Shown: in pieces, positions 52,059 to 60,547 of the stretch | Position numbering within the stretch: position 1 is the first letter of the stretch | Layout: the number at the start of each line of letters is the position of its first letter | Assembly (NCBI RefSeq): GCF_016587355.1 | Contig: NZ_BNJF01000001.1 | Span: 2,182,501 to 2,246,500 of the forward strand | DNA length: 64,000 nucleotides | From: Ktedonospora formicarum | GTDB taxonomy: Bacteria > Chloroflexota > Ktedonobacteria > Ktedonobacterales > Ktedonobacteraceae | Direction: 5' to 3' | Position numbers and translations under genes: made by a program | The notes under the pieces: generated by a model | What the model saw: the letters and a program-made list of their open reading frames with translations, nothing else | Told to the model about the DNA's origin: nothing | Databases searched by the model: none

Positions 52059-52697
52059 TTATGCAGTCAACGAGAGGGCTTCGTTATGTAAGAGGACACC
52101 CTGTATAAATTGTTCTAGTTCATACTGAAACTGGTTCAACGCCCCCATGTTGTTAATGACACACACCTCTCGCGAGATACCAAACTCTTCGCGCAAGGAA
52201 TTGGCAATATAGCTACTGGCATCATTAGCATAGTAACGCTTAAAAATGGCGTCGGAGAACGAAGGGTGATCATCAGACGAGAGAGAACAGGCGACACGCT
52301 CATGTACACGTTGCAGGCAGGTATCCAGGTCAGCATGCAAGAACAGGATATGAGCATCATGCAGGAAGGCCGGACTAAATTGCTGCAAGGCTGTCCGGTA
52401 GTCGTCACGTGCGAACTCAATGGTCACCATATCAGCTGTCGCACTCAACCTGTTGACAGTAGATTCTAACTCCTGTAAGGCACTATCAAGAACGGACAAG
52501 TCAATAGCATCGAAACCGTTATGTTCTGTAGGGCGAAACTTCTTATGTTCTCTATCAGCCAGAAACATCTCTTTCAAGATAGGATAGTCGTTGCAATGGA
52601 GACTATTCCAGCCTGCCTGCTGGACCAGGTGCCTGATGTAACGCGCTCCGGTCGATTTTCCACTGCCCGGACGCCCCAGGACAAATACCTTTACGCT
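52059..52697 (-). CDS. Small P-loop NTPase (nucleoside/nucleotide kinase-like)
   Basis: A 212-residue protein with Walker A VLGRPGSGKSTGARYI (residues 6-21) and a short-kinase fold layout. Later segments are MVTIEFARDDYRTALQQF (a substrate-lid-like region), then HILFLHADLDTCLQRVHERV, typical of the strand-helix before the lid in P-loop kinases, and VCVINNMGALNQ as the nucleotide-base loop. The substrate is not identifiable. The ATG at 52697 follows GGAAGG, better than a GTG at 52709. It stands alone with a hairpin after it. Confidence 0.78.
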   Translation of the reverse strand, partial: SVKVFVLGRPGSGKSTGARYIRHLVQQAGWNSLHCNDYPILKEMFLADREHKKFRPTEHNGFDAIDLSVLDSALQELESTVNRLSATADMVTIEFARDDYRTALQQFSPAFLHDAHILFLHADLDTCLQRVHERVACSLSSDDHPSFSDAIFKRYYANDASSYIANSLREEFGISREVCVINNMGALNQFQYELEQFIQGVLLHNEALSLTA

Positions 52698-53187
52698 CAT
52701 ATATAACACCTTCCGTAGCTAACGTCCACTCCTAGCATTTTTCGCTCCCGAATGTAATCTTCCAAATAAGAGAGATGGACGTGGAGTAGTAAAAAGATAC
52801 TCTACATCCACGCCCATGCCAGCCCTTTGGCCGAAGAGAGAAGGAGCGTCCACAACGGACATATTCCCTATGCCTATCATCCGCTAATTGCCTGAAAGAT
52901 TGCTAGTCCAATGTGTTAGCGACGACAACGCCGCGCCCTCTTGAGAGAGCTCGTTTTCATGTAAAATCTACAAACTGGTAAAATCGTTCAAAGGCAATTC
53001 TTATACGGAGAGGTATGTTCGTTAGCTTTGTATTAAAGTTAAGTATACAGAAGGCACATAGCAAAGCATGCTTGGATGACAAATACTGTACCTAAAATGG
53101 CTATGTAGATACTACAAGCAAGCGCTGCTCACGCTTCTATAAACTATGCAATGAAGAATGCTTTAGAGCTTAAGTTTCGCATCAGAG
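52698..53187. other. Intergenic region with possible decayed leader repeat
   Basis: This 490-base gap is AT-rich on the right. Near 52937-52967 the words CAACGCCGCGCC, GAGCTCGTTTTCATG resemble the middle and end of the dispersed repeat but without a full left arm. An imperfect GTGGAGTA/TACTCTAC hairpin lies at about 52776-52815. No gene recognised. Confidence 0.4.
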
Positions 53188-55326
53188 TTATTTGGCGTTG
53201 GTAGTAGAAACGGACGGGGCAGAGGTGCCAGCAGAAGGGGTCAGACGCGCATAACTGCGCTGGTGGGGGTCCCAACTCATCACAACATTACCGCCTTCAC
53301 GCTTACCGATATCGAGCACCTCATCTAAGAAGCGCTCTAGCAGCAGGCGAACCTCTACCAGGGCATCCTGTGTAGCATAACGTTGTAAGATCTCGCGCAA
53401 CTTACTATATGCATAAAAGGAGACTCCTAAGCGGACAGTAATCGAGCCTAAGGTAACCATATTCGCGGGCAAGGTGGGTTGTCCGGAGGGAACACGTTGT
53501 GGATCAATCTGATAAGAGCCACTGAGAACGGTCCGCAGAAGTTCAGCCTTGGCCTGAGCCTGCTCCAGAGGCATCCCCTGAAGCATAATATAGAAGCGAT
53601 CAGCACTGATACGATAAAGTTCGCACTGGGCATCATCTTTAAAGGCACGCAACTGGCCCTGAATACGCATACCCACAGCCCGACTCAGATCACGCGCCAT
53701 ACGATCACCATACTTATTCGCCAGGCTACTCATATTGTCGATGTCCAGGGCAATAAAGGAAACGATATCCCGTGCCCCAAAGTCAACACGGCGCTGGATC
53801 TCGCGTAACATCGTCTCTACCTGAAGCGCGAACTCGTTCTCTGAATAAAAATCGCGGAAGAGTGGATCAACCACAGAAGGAAAGGCAATCGCGTCGCGCA
53901 GACCTCTCAAGGGCATAAGGCGTGCATAATAGGTCTCCAACAACACACCGAGCATATTCTCAATTACTCGAAGCACGCGCAAATCAGCCTCATTGAACGC
54001 ATCTGCTTCAAGTGAGGCAACATAAAGAACACCAACAGGGATAGCATCGCGACCCATAATGGGAATTGAGATTGCCGAACGAACAACCTCTCCACCTTCG
54101 TGGATATGCAAATTTGGATCATCGGAGACTGATATCAGCGGTTGCTGAAGAATATGCCCAACCTGGAAAGCACGTACCAGGGGAGAGGTAGAAAGCTGTT
54201 GTGGGCCAAAACGTGTCACTCCTATCTTAAAGGGAGCGTGTTCGCTCTGTGAGCGCAACAGCAACGAGCGCTGCTGTAAAGAGAGAACGGAGGTAGGATA
54301 GTTGGGCAAGAAGAGGCAGCTATAACGCCAGCGGGGCTTACCTTCGTCAGTAACCCCTCCCAGACGTACAACCATTTCATTCACGCCATGGAGGTTGCTA
54401 TCTTCATCTAATAGCATATTATCCAGATCGGTCGAAAAATCAATAACATCACGCGCCCCCAAACCAAAGCAATCACGGAAGCGCGCAGCCTCCTCATAAA
54501 GTGGGGCAAGTAGGCGTGAGATGGTCTCCACAAGAGGAGCGCTTAACGTGAGTTTGCGCGAACGCCTATCGAGCAGGATAAGCGTTTGATCGCGTGGGCA
54601 TCCCTCCACTTTATCATCGATCATGACCGCCAGGGGTAAAGCCCGATAATCCGAAGCATACTCAAAGCAAGGGGCCGCTGTCCACAATGTATGTGACATA
54701 TAGCTTTGATCGAGAAAGCCAACCAGCGCTTCCCCCATACGTTCCAAATTCTCTACGCGCCGCATTTCTTCAGATGTTGTATCTACTCCTGGTTTTAGGG
54801 GAAGAATCAGGCAGGCATTAGTATGCGGCAGATCCTCACAGATCAACATCAGTACCAGACGCAGGGTATTTGAGGCGAAAAAACGCCAGAAGCCAGCATC
54901 ATGAGCCTGCTCCACACGCTGATTTACAGGTAAATCACTAGGTATGGAAACAGGTTGGGTAGACCAGGAAGGAGATGGTGATGGAGAACCAACTACACGG
55001 AGAGAGTTCCAGAGCAAGTCGATAGTAGGAGGTATATCACTGGGAGCATAGCCAGCCTCGATCAGTTCTCGGATGACTGCCAGCTTATCAAGTTCGGAAG
55101 GGGTGTAGAGGCGTCGGCCTTTAGGGCCGGTAGGTCTCAGAGGAGCGAGTAGGCCATATTCTTCCCAATCGCGGAGGCGATTCTCACTCAGGTTGAAGAG
55201 TTCAGCGGCGCGGCTAATGGTTACAGTCGCTTCGGCGTGACCTTTCTCCATGGAGCGTTGAATACGCTGTTGTGCCTCTTCAAGTCGAAGGTGCTCTTTT
55301 ATACGATGCAGGGTTCTCTCATCCAT
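53188..55326 (-). CDS. MerR-like regulator with sensor domains and degenerate GGDEF, copy 1
   Basis: A 712-residue multidomain regulator. Residues about 30-100 are a MerR-type helix-turn-helix (EATVTISRAAELFNLSENRL, RDWEEYGLLAPLRPTGPKGR). A segment at about 130-270 resembles the DICT sensory domain found with MerR and GGDEF proteins (tentative). A GAF-like domain follows near 330-470 (SAISIPIMGRDAIPVGVLYV). The end (about 515-700) is GGDEF-like (SFIALDIDNMSSLANKYGDR), but the signature GGDEF is replaced by SADRF in RISADRFYIML, so cyclase activity is doubtful. I chose the ATG at 55326 because the paralogue at 58808 aligns from there. It is divergent from a sigma-like gene. Confidence 0.82.
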   Translation of the reverse strand: MDERTLHRIKEHLRLEEAQQRIQRSMEKGHAEATVTISRAAELFNLSENRLRDWEEYGLLAPLRPTGPKGRRLYTPSELDKLAVIRELIEAGYAPSDIPPTIDLLWNSLRVVGSPSPSPSWSTQPVSIPSDLPVNQRVEQAHDAGFWRFFASNTLRLVLMLICEDLPHTNACLILPLKPGVDTTSEEMRRVENLERMGEALVGFLDQSYMSHTLWTAAPCFEYASDYRALPLAVMIDDKVEGCPRDQTLILLDRRSRKLTLSAPLVETISRLLAPLYEEAARFRDCFGLGARDVIDFSTDLDNMLLDEDSNLHGVNEMVVRLGGVTDEGKPRWRYSCLFLPNYPTSVLSLQQRSLLLRSQSEHAPFKIGVTRFGPQQLSTSPLVRAFQVGHILQQPLISVSDDPNLHIHEGGEVVRSAISIPIMGRDAIPVGVLYVASLEADAFNEADLRVLRVIENMLGVLLETYYARLMPLRGLRDAIAFPSVVDPLFRDFYSENEFALQVETMLREIQRRVDFGARDIVSFIALDIDNMSSLANKYGDRMARDLSRAVGMRIQGQLRAFKDDAQCELYRISADRFYIMLQGMPLEQAQAKAELLRTVLSGSYQIDPQRVPSGQPTLPANMVTLGSITVRLGVSFYAYSKLREILQRYATQDALVEVRLLLERFLDEVLDIGKREGGNVVMSWDPHQRSYARLTPSAGTSAPSVSTTNAK

Positions 55327-55631
55327 GCAGGGAGTCCTATTCAAGCATCTTTCAGTCAGGAATTATTTCCATCTCCTGCCTCTTCCCTGCCAATTACCCT
55401 GACTTATTATTTCTCACCTTATGTAATAGTACCATATAGAACTCCTTTTGTATAGTACGTGCACCAGCAAAATCCGAACTTTCTTCATAAGCAAAACAAA
55501 ATCCGAACTTTCTTAAGCACGCCTTATACGAACCAATACGTAATCTCAAGATTCTAGATATAAAATTACGCTCTAACCATACAATATCACTTAACTTTCT
55601 TATCACCAATAAAATCACAATCTTAAGTGTG

Positions 55632-55660
55632 TTGACAAATGTCATCCTTTTAGGTAGTAT
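55632..55660 (+). promoter_or_regulatory. Sigma-A-type promoter upstream of sigma-like gene 1
   Basis: TTGACA (55632-55637) and TAGTAT (55655-55660) with a 17-base spacer; predicted start near 55667 and a leader of about 144 bases. The 484-base divergent gap (55327-55810) is AT-rich and holds no other feature I recognise. Confidence 0.7.
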
Positions 55661-55810
55661 TTACTTAAGAAAGAGCAGAAATGCTCCTTGAATCAACAAA
55701 TTCTTGTTGATTATTAAGTCGACGCATCCATCTCTACAATCTCTGTAAGATACGCTCATAGGGCTGGTTTATGTAAGGACATTGGCATCCATTCCTTCTC
55801 AGGGAGGAGA

Positions 55811-56485
55811 TTGAACGTGAAGGCACAAACCGACGAAACCATCGCTCTTCGCTATTGTCCCGATGATGAAGCCACCTGGCATGACCTCCATACCTGGCTC
55901 TTTCCCCGTGTTGAAAAGTGGGTACGCAACGCCAATATCAATGCCTGGTATGGACAGCAACGGGAAGTCTCAGAAGATATCACTCAGGAGGCGGTTCTAC
56001 GTACCTTCCGTTACAGTCAACGAGCCGCGCAAGGTGAAGTTCGTCCGATAGGCTCCTTAAAATCACTCGGACAGACGATCGCGCAGAACTACTTTCGAGA
56101 TCGGCGAAAGAAGGACTGGAATCTTGTTCGTCCGTCGCAAGAGAGTGATCATCCCGAAAGCTATCTGGAAAGCGTCTCACCTCTGGGCAAGATTGATCCA
56201 TCACAAGTTGCGGTCGATCATATGATGCTCACCAATATCATCGCTTTGGCGGCCCGCATCCTTGCCAAGTTTCCGCCAGGACAACGCTCAGCCCTGCTTA
56301 TCGACCTCGCTAATATTACTGATTTCGGCGAGAACCCAACTCTGCTCGAACGCTCTCTCTCAGAGGCGGGTGTAGAACTCAAAGATTATCATCACCCTCT
56401 ACCAACCGAGCCAGGGGAGAAAAACCGACACGCCGCTCTACTCAGCATTGCCTATAAACGCCTACGCCGCGAGGTTGCAGTTTAA
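55811..56485 (+). CDS. ECF-like sigma protein with unusual region 4, copy 1
   Basis: A 224-residue protein with a sigma region 2-like part: EDITQEAVLRTFRYSQRAAQ followed by SLKSLGQTIAQNYFRDRRKK, the DNA-melting helix pattern. The C-terminal part starts like region 4 (ILAKFPPGQRSALLIDLANI). The usual helix-turn-helix then carries an insertion (TDFGENPTLLERSLSEAGVE, then KDYHHPLPTEPGEKNRHAAL) before LLSIAYKRLRRE. A paralogue at 59305 has the same insertion, so it is a subfamily trait. The start follows GGGAGGAG. It is divergently paired with a MerR-GGDEF-like gene. A sigma function is likely but the DNA-reading part is atypical. Confidence 0.75.
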   Translation: MNVKAQTDETIALRYCPDDEATWHDLHTWLFPRVEKWVRNANINAWYGQQREVSEDITQEAVLRTFRYSQRAAQGEVRPIGSLKSLGQTIAQNYFRDRRKKDWNLVRPSQESDHPESYLESVSPLGKIDPSQVAVDHMMLTNIIALAARILAKFPPGQRSALLIDLANITDFGENPTLLERSLSEAGVELKDYHHPLPTEPGEKNRHAALLSIAYKRLRREVAV

Positions 56486-56524
56486 TATCACAAATCAATT
56501 AGAGAGAACATAGTACTTAAACAC

Positions 56525-56599
56525 TAAGAAGTCACCCAAGAGGAGCAAAACAGGCTTTATGCAACAAAGCCTGTTTTGCTCCTCTTGGGTGACTTCTTA
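56525..56599. terminator. Perfect 34 bp stem hairpin between convergent genes
   Basis: Arms 56525-56558 and 56566-56599 are exactly complementary over 34 bases, with a 7-base loop ATGCAAC. It begins TAAGAAGTCACCCAAGAGG and its right arm ends GACTTCTTA. It lies between the convergent sigma-like and second MerR-like genes. It is by far the longest hairpin in the window and would terminate both strands. Confidence 0.9.
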
Positions 56600-56657
56600 T
56601 GAGCAGAATAGTCGGAATACTACTCTTGTTATGAGATCGTTTTTAGTAAAGAGAAAG

Positions 56658-58808
56658 CTATGCCGTAGGTGATGCGGCATGAGGCCAGCGCGCATACCCA
56701 CCGATACTTCCTACATGCGAGTTCCAGGCCATAATCACATTTCCGCCTTCATCTACCCCCAACTTAAGAATGACATCCAGAGTATGATTTATGATAGAAC
56801 TTATTTCGGTTGTAGATGTATACTCCTCTAAAAGCTCACTCAATTTCGAGCGCGAATAAGAGGTCACGGCGAGATGCGCGGAGATGCCCGGTATCACAAG
56901 CGTGCTATCTACAGCCTCGGATTGCTGGATAGCGATACTCCCTTCCAGGCTCAATCTGATTTGCTCAGCCTTTTCGCACGCCTGGTCACGTGTATAGCCA
57001 CGTAGCAGCATATAGAATCGATCCGCATACATATAGTACAGTTGGCATTGAGATGCCCTGGTCGTCAGAGATGCCATTAACTCCTGGATGCGCAAGCCTA
57101 TTGCTTTGTTGAGCTGGCGCATGGTTTGATCGCCATATTGCTTTGCAAGGTGAATCTGGTTATCAATATCAAGTGCAATAAAAGAAACGATGTCGCTTCC
57201 GCCCCATGTTGCCCTCTCTCGGAAGTTATCATAACTTGTGTTCTCTTCATCATATCGCTCGCTCTCTTCCCCCCATGAACGAGCGTCGGTAACCAGCATT
57301 TCCACGTCACGCATAAAATCGCTTTCGGAACGAAACTCACCATAGAGTGTATCCACAACATCAGGCATATGCATCAAGCTCTTAAGGTCATTAGTCGCAC
57401 GCAGGCGAACCTTATACGTCATAATAATGTTCTCAATAAAGCGAGCAATGATTCTGAGCAATTGACGATCTGCCAGTGAAAAGGCATCTTCATAATCCGA
57501 AGCCACGTAAAGCAAAGCCAGGGGATTGCCATCCTCGCCCCCTACCGGAATCGCAATATTTGAATGGATATCACCTTCGATATCAATAAACGCGCGTGTG
57601 CGATCTCGCATAGATAACCGGGGCTGGTAGAGGATGCGTCCGCTCTGATACGCGCGGATACCAATGCTGGTCTTCGATTTCTGTGGCGAAAAGGTTGACT
57701 CACTAATAACATAGGGGCATTCTTTGCTCTGAGCATATGAAACCAGGCTCCGCTCCAATAAGGGCTGGTCTGGATTGCTTGTATCAGGCAGGGCAATCAA
57801 GCTAAACTTCCAACGCCGTTGACCATCCTCACGTATTCCGCCCATACGCACTACGATATCAGTCAGACCTTCCAGAATGCTATCCTGATAATAATGAACT
57901 GTAAGGAAATCTATAGCCACCTCGCGGAAATCATGTAAGCCGGGACCAAAGCATTCGTGCATCATCCCAACCTCTTCATAGACAGGTTGAAGCATGCGAC
58001 GAATAAGGCGCACATAAGCGGACTGCAACGAAAGAAGACGAGAACGCTTATCAGGTCTGTCAAGCACAATCAGAGTATGATCTTGAGGCTCTGCGAGGGG
58101 GCGCTCATTGCGCATAGTAGTAAGCGGATAGATACAATAATCGGTAGCGTATTGAAACGACGGGCGCGGAGTAAACATTGTATGCACAGTTCCACTGTGA
58201 TCCAGCCAACCAACAATCGACTCTCCCAGCATGGGCAGGTCTTCGGGATCGTGCACACCGGCTTCGATTGGATCATAACGCAGGGGGAGAATCAGACCAA
58301 TAGGCATGCCCGGCAAAAACTCGCTGATCAACGTCAGCGACATACGTAAGGCCTGAGCGGCATAGTAGCGCCAGAAGAGGAGCGCCTTCTCACGTCCAAG
58401 GCGCTGATCAATAGACAGTGTGGCAATCTCCTCCTCGACCCCTTCCTGGTCAGATGGCAGAACATGCTTTTTATTTGGAAGGCTAATCTCCCAAAGTAGA
58501 TCAATATCACTGGGAATATCAGAGGGAGTAAAGCGCGCATCGAGCAACTCACGAATGACCGCGAGTTTCGCCAGTTCGCTTAAGGGATACTGACGCTGAC
58601 CACGATGATCCTTAGATCGAGTGGGACTCAACAACTGGGCGGCCTCAAGGTCGCGCAGTTTGCTCTCGCTAAAGCCGAATAGCTGGGCTGCGCGCCCAAT
58701 AGTCACCGTCGCTTCAGCGCGACTACGCTTGATATTATCAAGAACGCGTGCTTGAACTTCTTCGTTCCGCAGGTGGAGTTGGATACGCTGCCGGTTGTAG
58801 TCTTCCAT
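56658..58808 (-). CDS. MerR-like regulator with sensor domains and degenerate GGDEF, copy 2
   Basis: A 716-residue paralogue of the 53188 gene with the same order: MerR HTH (EATVTIGRAAQLFGFSESKL, RDLEAAQLLSPTRSKDHRGQ) at about 30-100, the DICT-like segment, a GAF-like part (SNIAIPVGGEDGNPLALLYV), and a C-terminal GGDEF-like domain (SFIALDIDNQIHLAKQYGDQ). The GGDEF signature is again changed: YMYADRFYMLLRG. In both copies the first two glycines are lost but the aspartate of the central motif stays, so loss of cyclase activity is likely conserved. The ATG follows GAGGCAGTT. Divergent from the second sigma-like gene. Confidence 0.82.
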   Translation of the reverse strand: MEDYNRQRIQLHLRNEEVQARVLDNIKRSRAEATVTIGRAAQLFGFSESKLRDLEAAQLLSPTRSKDHRGQRQYPLSELAKLAVIRELLDARFTPSDIPSDIDLLWEISLPNKKHVLPSDQEGVEEEIATLSIDQRLGREKALLFWRYYAAQALRMSLTLISEFLPGMPIGLILPLRYDPIEAGVHDPEDLPMLGESIVGWLDHSGTVHTMFTPRPSFQYATDYCIYPLTTMRNERPLAEPQDHTLIVLDRPDKRSRLLSLQSAYVRLIRRMLQPVYEEVGMMHECFGPGLHDFREVAIDFLTVHYYQDSILEGLTDIVVRMGGIREDGQRRWKFSLIALPDTSNPDQPLLERSLVSYAQSKECPYVISESTFSPQKSKTSIGIRAYQSGRILYQPRLSMRDRTRAFIDIEGDIHSNIAIPVGGEDGNPLALLYVASDYEDAFSLADRQLLRIIARFIENIIMTYKVRLRATNDLKSLMHMPDVVDTLYGEFRSESDFMRDVEMLVTDARSWGEESERYDEENTSYDNFRERATWGGSDIVSFIALDIDNQIHLAKQYGDQTMRQLNKAIGLRIQELMASLTTRASQCQLYYMYADRFYMLLRGYTRDQACEKAEQIRLSLEGSIAIQQSEAVDSTLVIPGISAHLAVTSYSRSKLSELLEEYTSTTEISSIINHTLDVILKLGVDEGGNVIMAWNSHVGSIGGYARWPHAASPTA

Positions 58809-59091
58809 AACTGCCTCAGTTCTTAAAAATTGCTCGCGCTACTTTAATGTGCTGATGAACGCCTGCTCAAAGATGATCCTCCTCAAACAGGAAATATACA
58901 TTATCTTCACTCTATTTGATGTTTTCTTTGCCAGAAAATAAAAAAACAATTGCTCCTATTCTTTAAACTAAATTGTACTCTCACATGCTAAACTTTTCAA
59001 CACCAAACCCACACCTATCCTACGTAAAATACTTATTTCCTACAAAAAAGTTGTTATCTCAAAAATATTACCTTATTTGCTATAAAACTCA

Positions 59092-59120
59092 TTGACACAA
59101 GTGTTAAAGTTACTTACAAT
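59092..59120 (+). promoter_or_regulatory. Consensus sigma-A promoter upstream of sigma-like gene 2
   Basis: TTGACA (59092-59097), a 17-base spacer and TACAAT (59115-59120). The predicted start near 59127 gives a leader of about 178 bases. The flanking 496-base gap (58809-59304) is strongly AT-rich and holds no other recognised feature. Confidence 0.8.
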
Positions 59121-59304
59121 CTTCATTATAAAACCTTCATCCACCTCCTCTTTATTTACAAGTTTTCTTAACTTGATTACAGACAATATACGCAATTGTT
59201 TGTATTATCTAAAAAACAACGTTGTTTTAGAACAACTATCGCTGATTGTTCAAAAAATCTCGCATGACCAGGAAGGATCAAAAAACTGTAGGAGGATAAC
59301 TGGT

Positions 59305-59976
59305 ATGAGGACACAGACAACCTTTCCATCTATGACGGAACTTGCTCTTGGGCATGAGCAAACATGGATTGCTTTGTATGAACTTCTTCGGCCTTCTGTA
59401 ACGTTGTTTGTCTACCTCTACGCTGTGCCTTCATGGCATGGGCAGGAGAATGACTTGATAGAAGATGTATTACAGGAAACAGTTATCCGTATTTACCGAC
59501 AGATGCCCACTGCCGCCGATGGCAAGATCCAAAATATGGAAGCCTTCTGCCGCACTATCGCTCGTAACTACTGTCGAGATTTGAGGCGTAAGGAGCGACG
59601 CTTACAGCCACTCCCCGATGATGACTATACATTCGAGAGGGCAACTAAATATAATGCAGATGACCCGATTGAGGCCACATTTGAAGCTCTTTTTACACAG
59701 ACCGTACTGGTTACGGTTGCGCAGTTAATCGCGACATTTCCCACGAAGCAGCGCACGGCAATCCTCATAGACCTGGCGCATCAGCCTGGGAATGGAGATA
59801 CACAGTTGCCCTCACTGGAGAGGGCATTGGGCACCGTCCACATTGATCTCAAAGCATACAGAGGGTTACTTCCCACAAAGCCAGTCGAGAAAACGCGCCA
59901 TAGTTCCCTGCTCAGTATTGCCTATAAGCGCCTACGCAGCGAGTTCATCCAACGGCACGCTCATCTGGTAGCATGA
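59305..59976 (+). CDS. ECF-like sigma protein with unusual region 4, copy 2
   Basis: A 223-residue paralogue of the 55811 gene. Region 2-like: ENDLIEDVLQETVIRIYRQM and NMEAFCRTIARNYCRDLRRK. C-terminal part: LIATFPTKQRTAILIDLAHQ, the subfamily insertion (LPSLERALGTVHIDLKAYRG, LLPTKPVEKTRHSS), then LLSIAYKRLRSEF. The insertion matches copy 1 in place and pattern. The ATG at 59305 has GGAGG nine bases upstream; an in-frame TTG at 59092 is part of the promoter and is not a start. It completes a second MerR/sigma divergent cassette. Confidence 0.75.
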   Translation: MRTQTTFPSMTELALGHEQTWIALYELLRPSVTLFVYLYAVPSWHGQENDLIEDVLQETVIRIYRQMPTAADGKIQNMEAFCRTIARNYCRDLRRKERRLQPLPDDDYTFERATKYNADDPIEATFEALFTQTVLVTVAQLIATFPTKQRTAILIDLAHQPGNGDTQLPSLERALGTVHIDLKAYRGLLPTKPVEKTRHSSLLSIAYKRLRSEFIQRHAHLVA

Positions 59977-60119
59977 TCTTACATCTTTAGCCAATGGATC
60001 ATCTGAATGTTTTGCGGATTGAGCTACGATTACGTCTCTTGTAGTAGAAGAAGCAAACTTCTGTAGGTCGTCTTCTGGAAAAGGCATGTATCTTGGATAT
60101 CGCTACACACTGCTAAGAT

Positions 60120-60163
60120 CTTATGCGAAAATCAACGCCAGCACGCTCAGATTTTCGCATAAG
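60120..60163 (+). repeat. Leader repeat, locus F (shortest, most symmetric copy)
   Basis: Arms CTTATGCGAAAAT (60120-60132) and ATTTTCGCATAAG (60151-60163) are perfect inverted repeats of 13 bases around an 18-base centre CAACGCCAGCACGCTCAG... The Shine-Dalgarno GGAGG of the next small gene begins inside the right arm (AAGGAGG). It ends 13 bases before that start codon. Confidence 0.88.
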
Positions 60164-60176
60164 GAGGAACAGGCAA

Positions 60177-60296
60177 ATGGAGGAACCTATGCCAGAGCTA
60201 ACACTAGGAACACAGGCTGTCGTCATTTTGATTCTGGTTGCCTTCATCGCTGGCCTCGTTGTAGGAGTAGTGTTGAGCAGGCCCACCATACACTAG
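60177..60296 (+). CDS. 39-residue single-helix membrane peptide
   Basis: A small open frame beginning MEEPMPELTLGTQ, followed by one hydrophobic helix of about 20 residues (AVVILILVAFIAGLVVGVVL) and a short basic end SRPTIH. AGGAGG stands eight to ten bases before the ATG and is part of the preceding repeat. An intrinsic terminator follows 20 bases after the stop, so this is a complete small transcription unit. The helix has a GxxxG-like pattern, which suggests packing or oligomerisation. No family is recognised. Small membrane peptides of this size often regulate transporters; the ABC exporter gene lies 250 bases downstream. Confidence 0.7.
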   Translation: MEEPMPELTLGTQAVVILILVAFIAGLVVGVVLSRPTIH

Positions 60297-60315
60297 GCGA
60301 GTGAAGAACCCATAC

Positions 60316-60358
60316 GAAGCCCGGAGCGTCAGAGCTAGTGCTCCGGGCTTCTCTCTAT
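60316..60358 (+). terminator. Intrinsic terminator after the small membrane peptide gene
   Basis: A 12 bp stem GAAGCCCGGAGC/GCTCCGGGCTTC with a 12-base loop, followed by TCTCTATCT. A classical strong terminator. The following 190 bases up to the ABC gene hold no clear promoter. Confidence 0.85.
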
Positions 60359-60547
60359 CTAACTCAAGCAGAAAACGTAAGGCGAAATTCATATCTGGTG
60401 TTATTCATGCCTGTCCTTTTTGACAGGCTGAAACCGTTTGGTTGACCGGTGTGCAATACCCAACAATCTGCTACACTAACATCTAGGAATCTAAAAGGAA
60501 TAAATTAAACATCACGAAAGACACAGCAGGCACATGGAAGGTAAGAT

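Noticed and set aside
53014..53095. 26-codon frame after GGAGAGG in the gap before the MerR-like gene
   Set aside because: The spacing to the ATG is too short, the peptide has no recognisable feature and no terminator follows.
59092..59304. N-terminal extension of the second sigma-like protein from TTG
   Set aside because: The TTG is the -35 box of a consensus promoter and the extension is hydrophobic and AT-biased. The ATG at 59305 has a good Shine-Dalgarno and matches the paralogue length.
6188..60163. CRISPR array or IS element as explanation of the dispersed repeats
   Set aside because: Copies are tens of kilobases apart, not regularly spaced, and no cas or transposase gene occurs in the window. 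A non-autonomous element mobilised from elsewhere remains possible.
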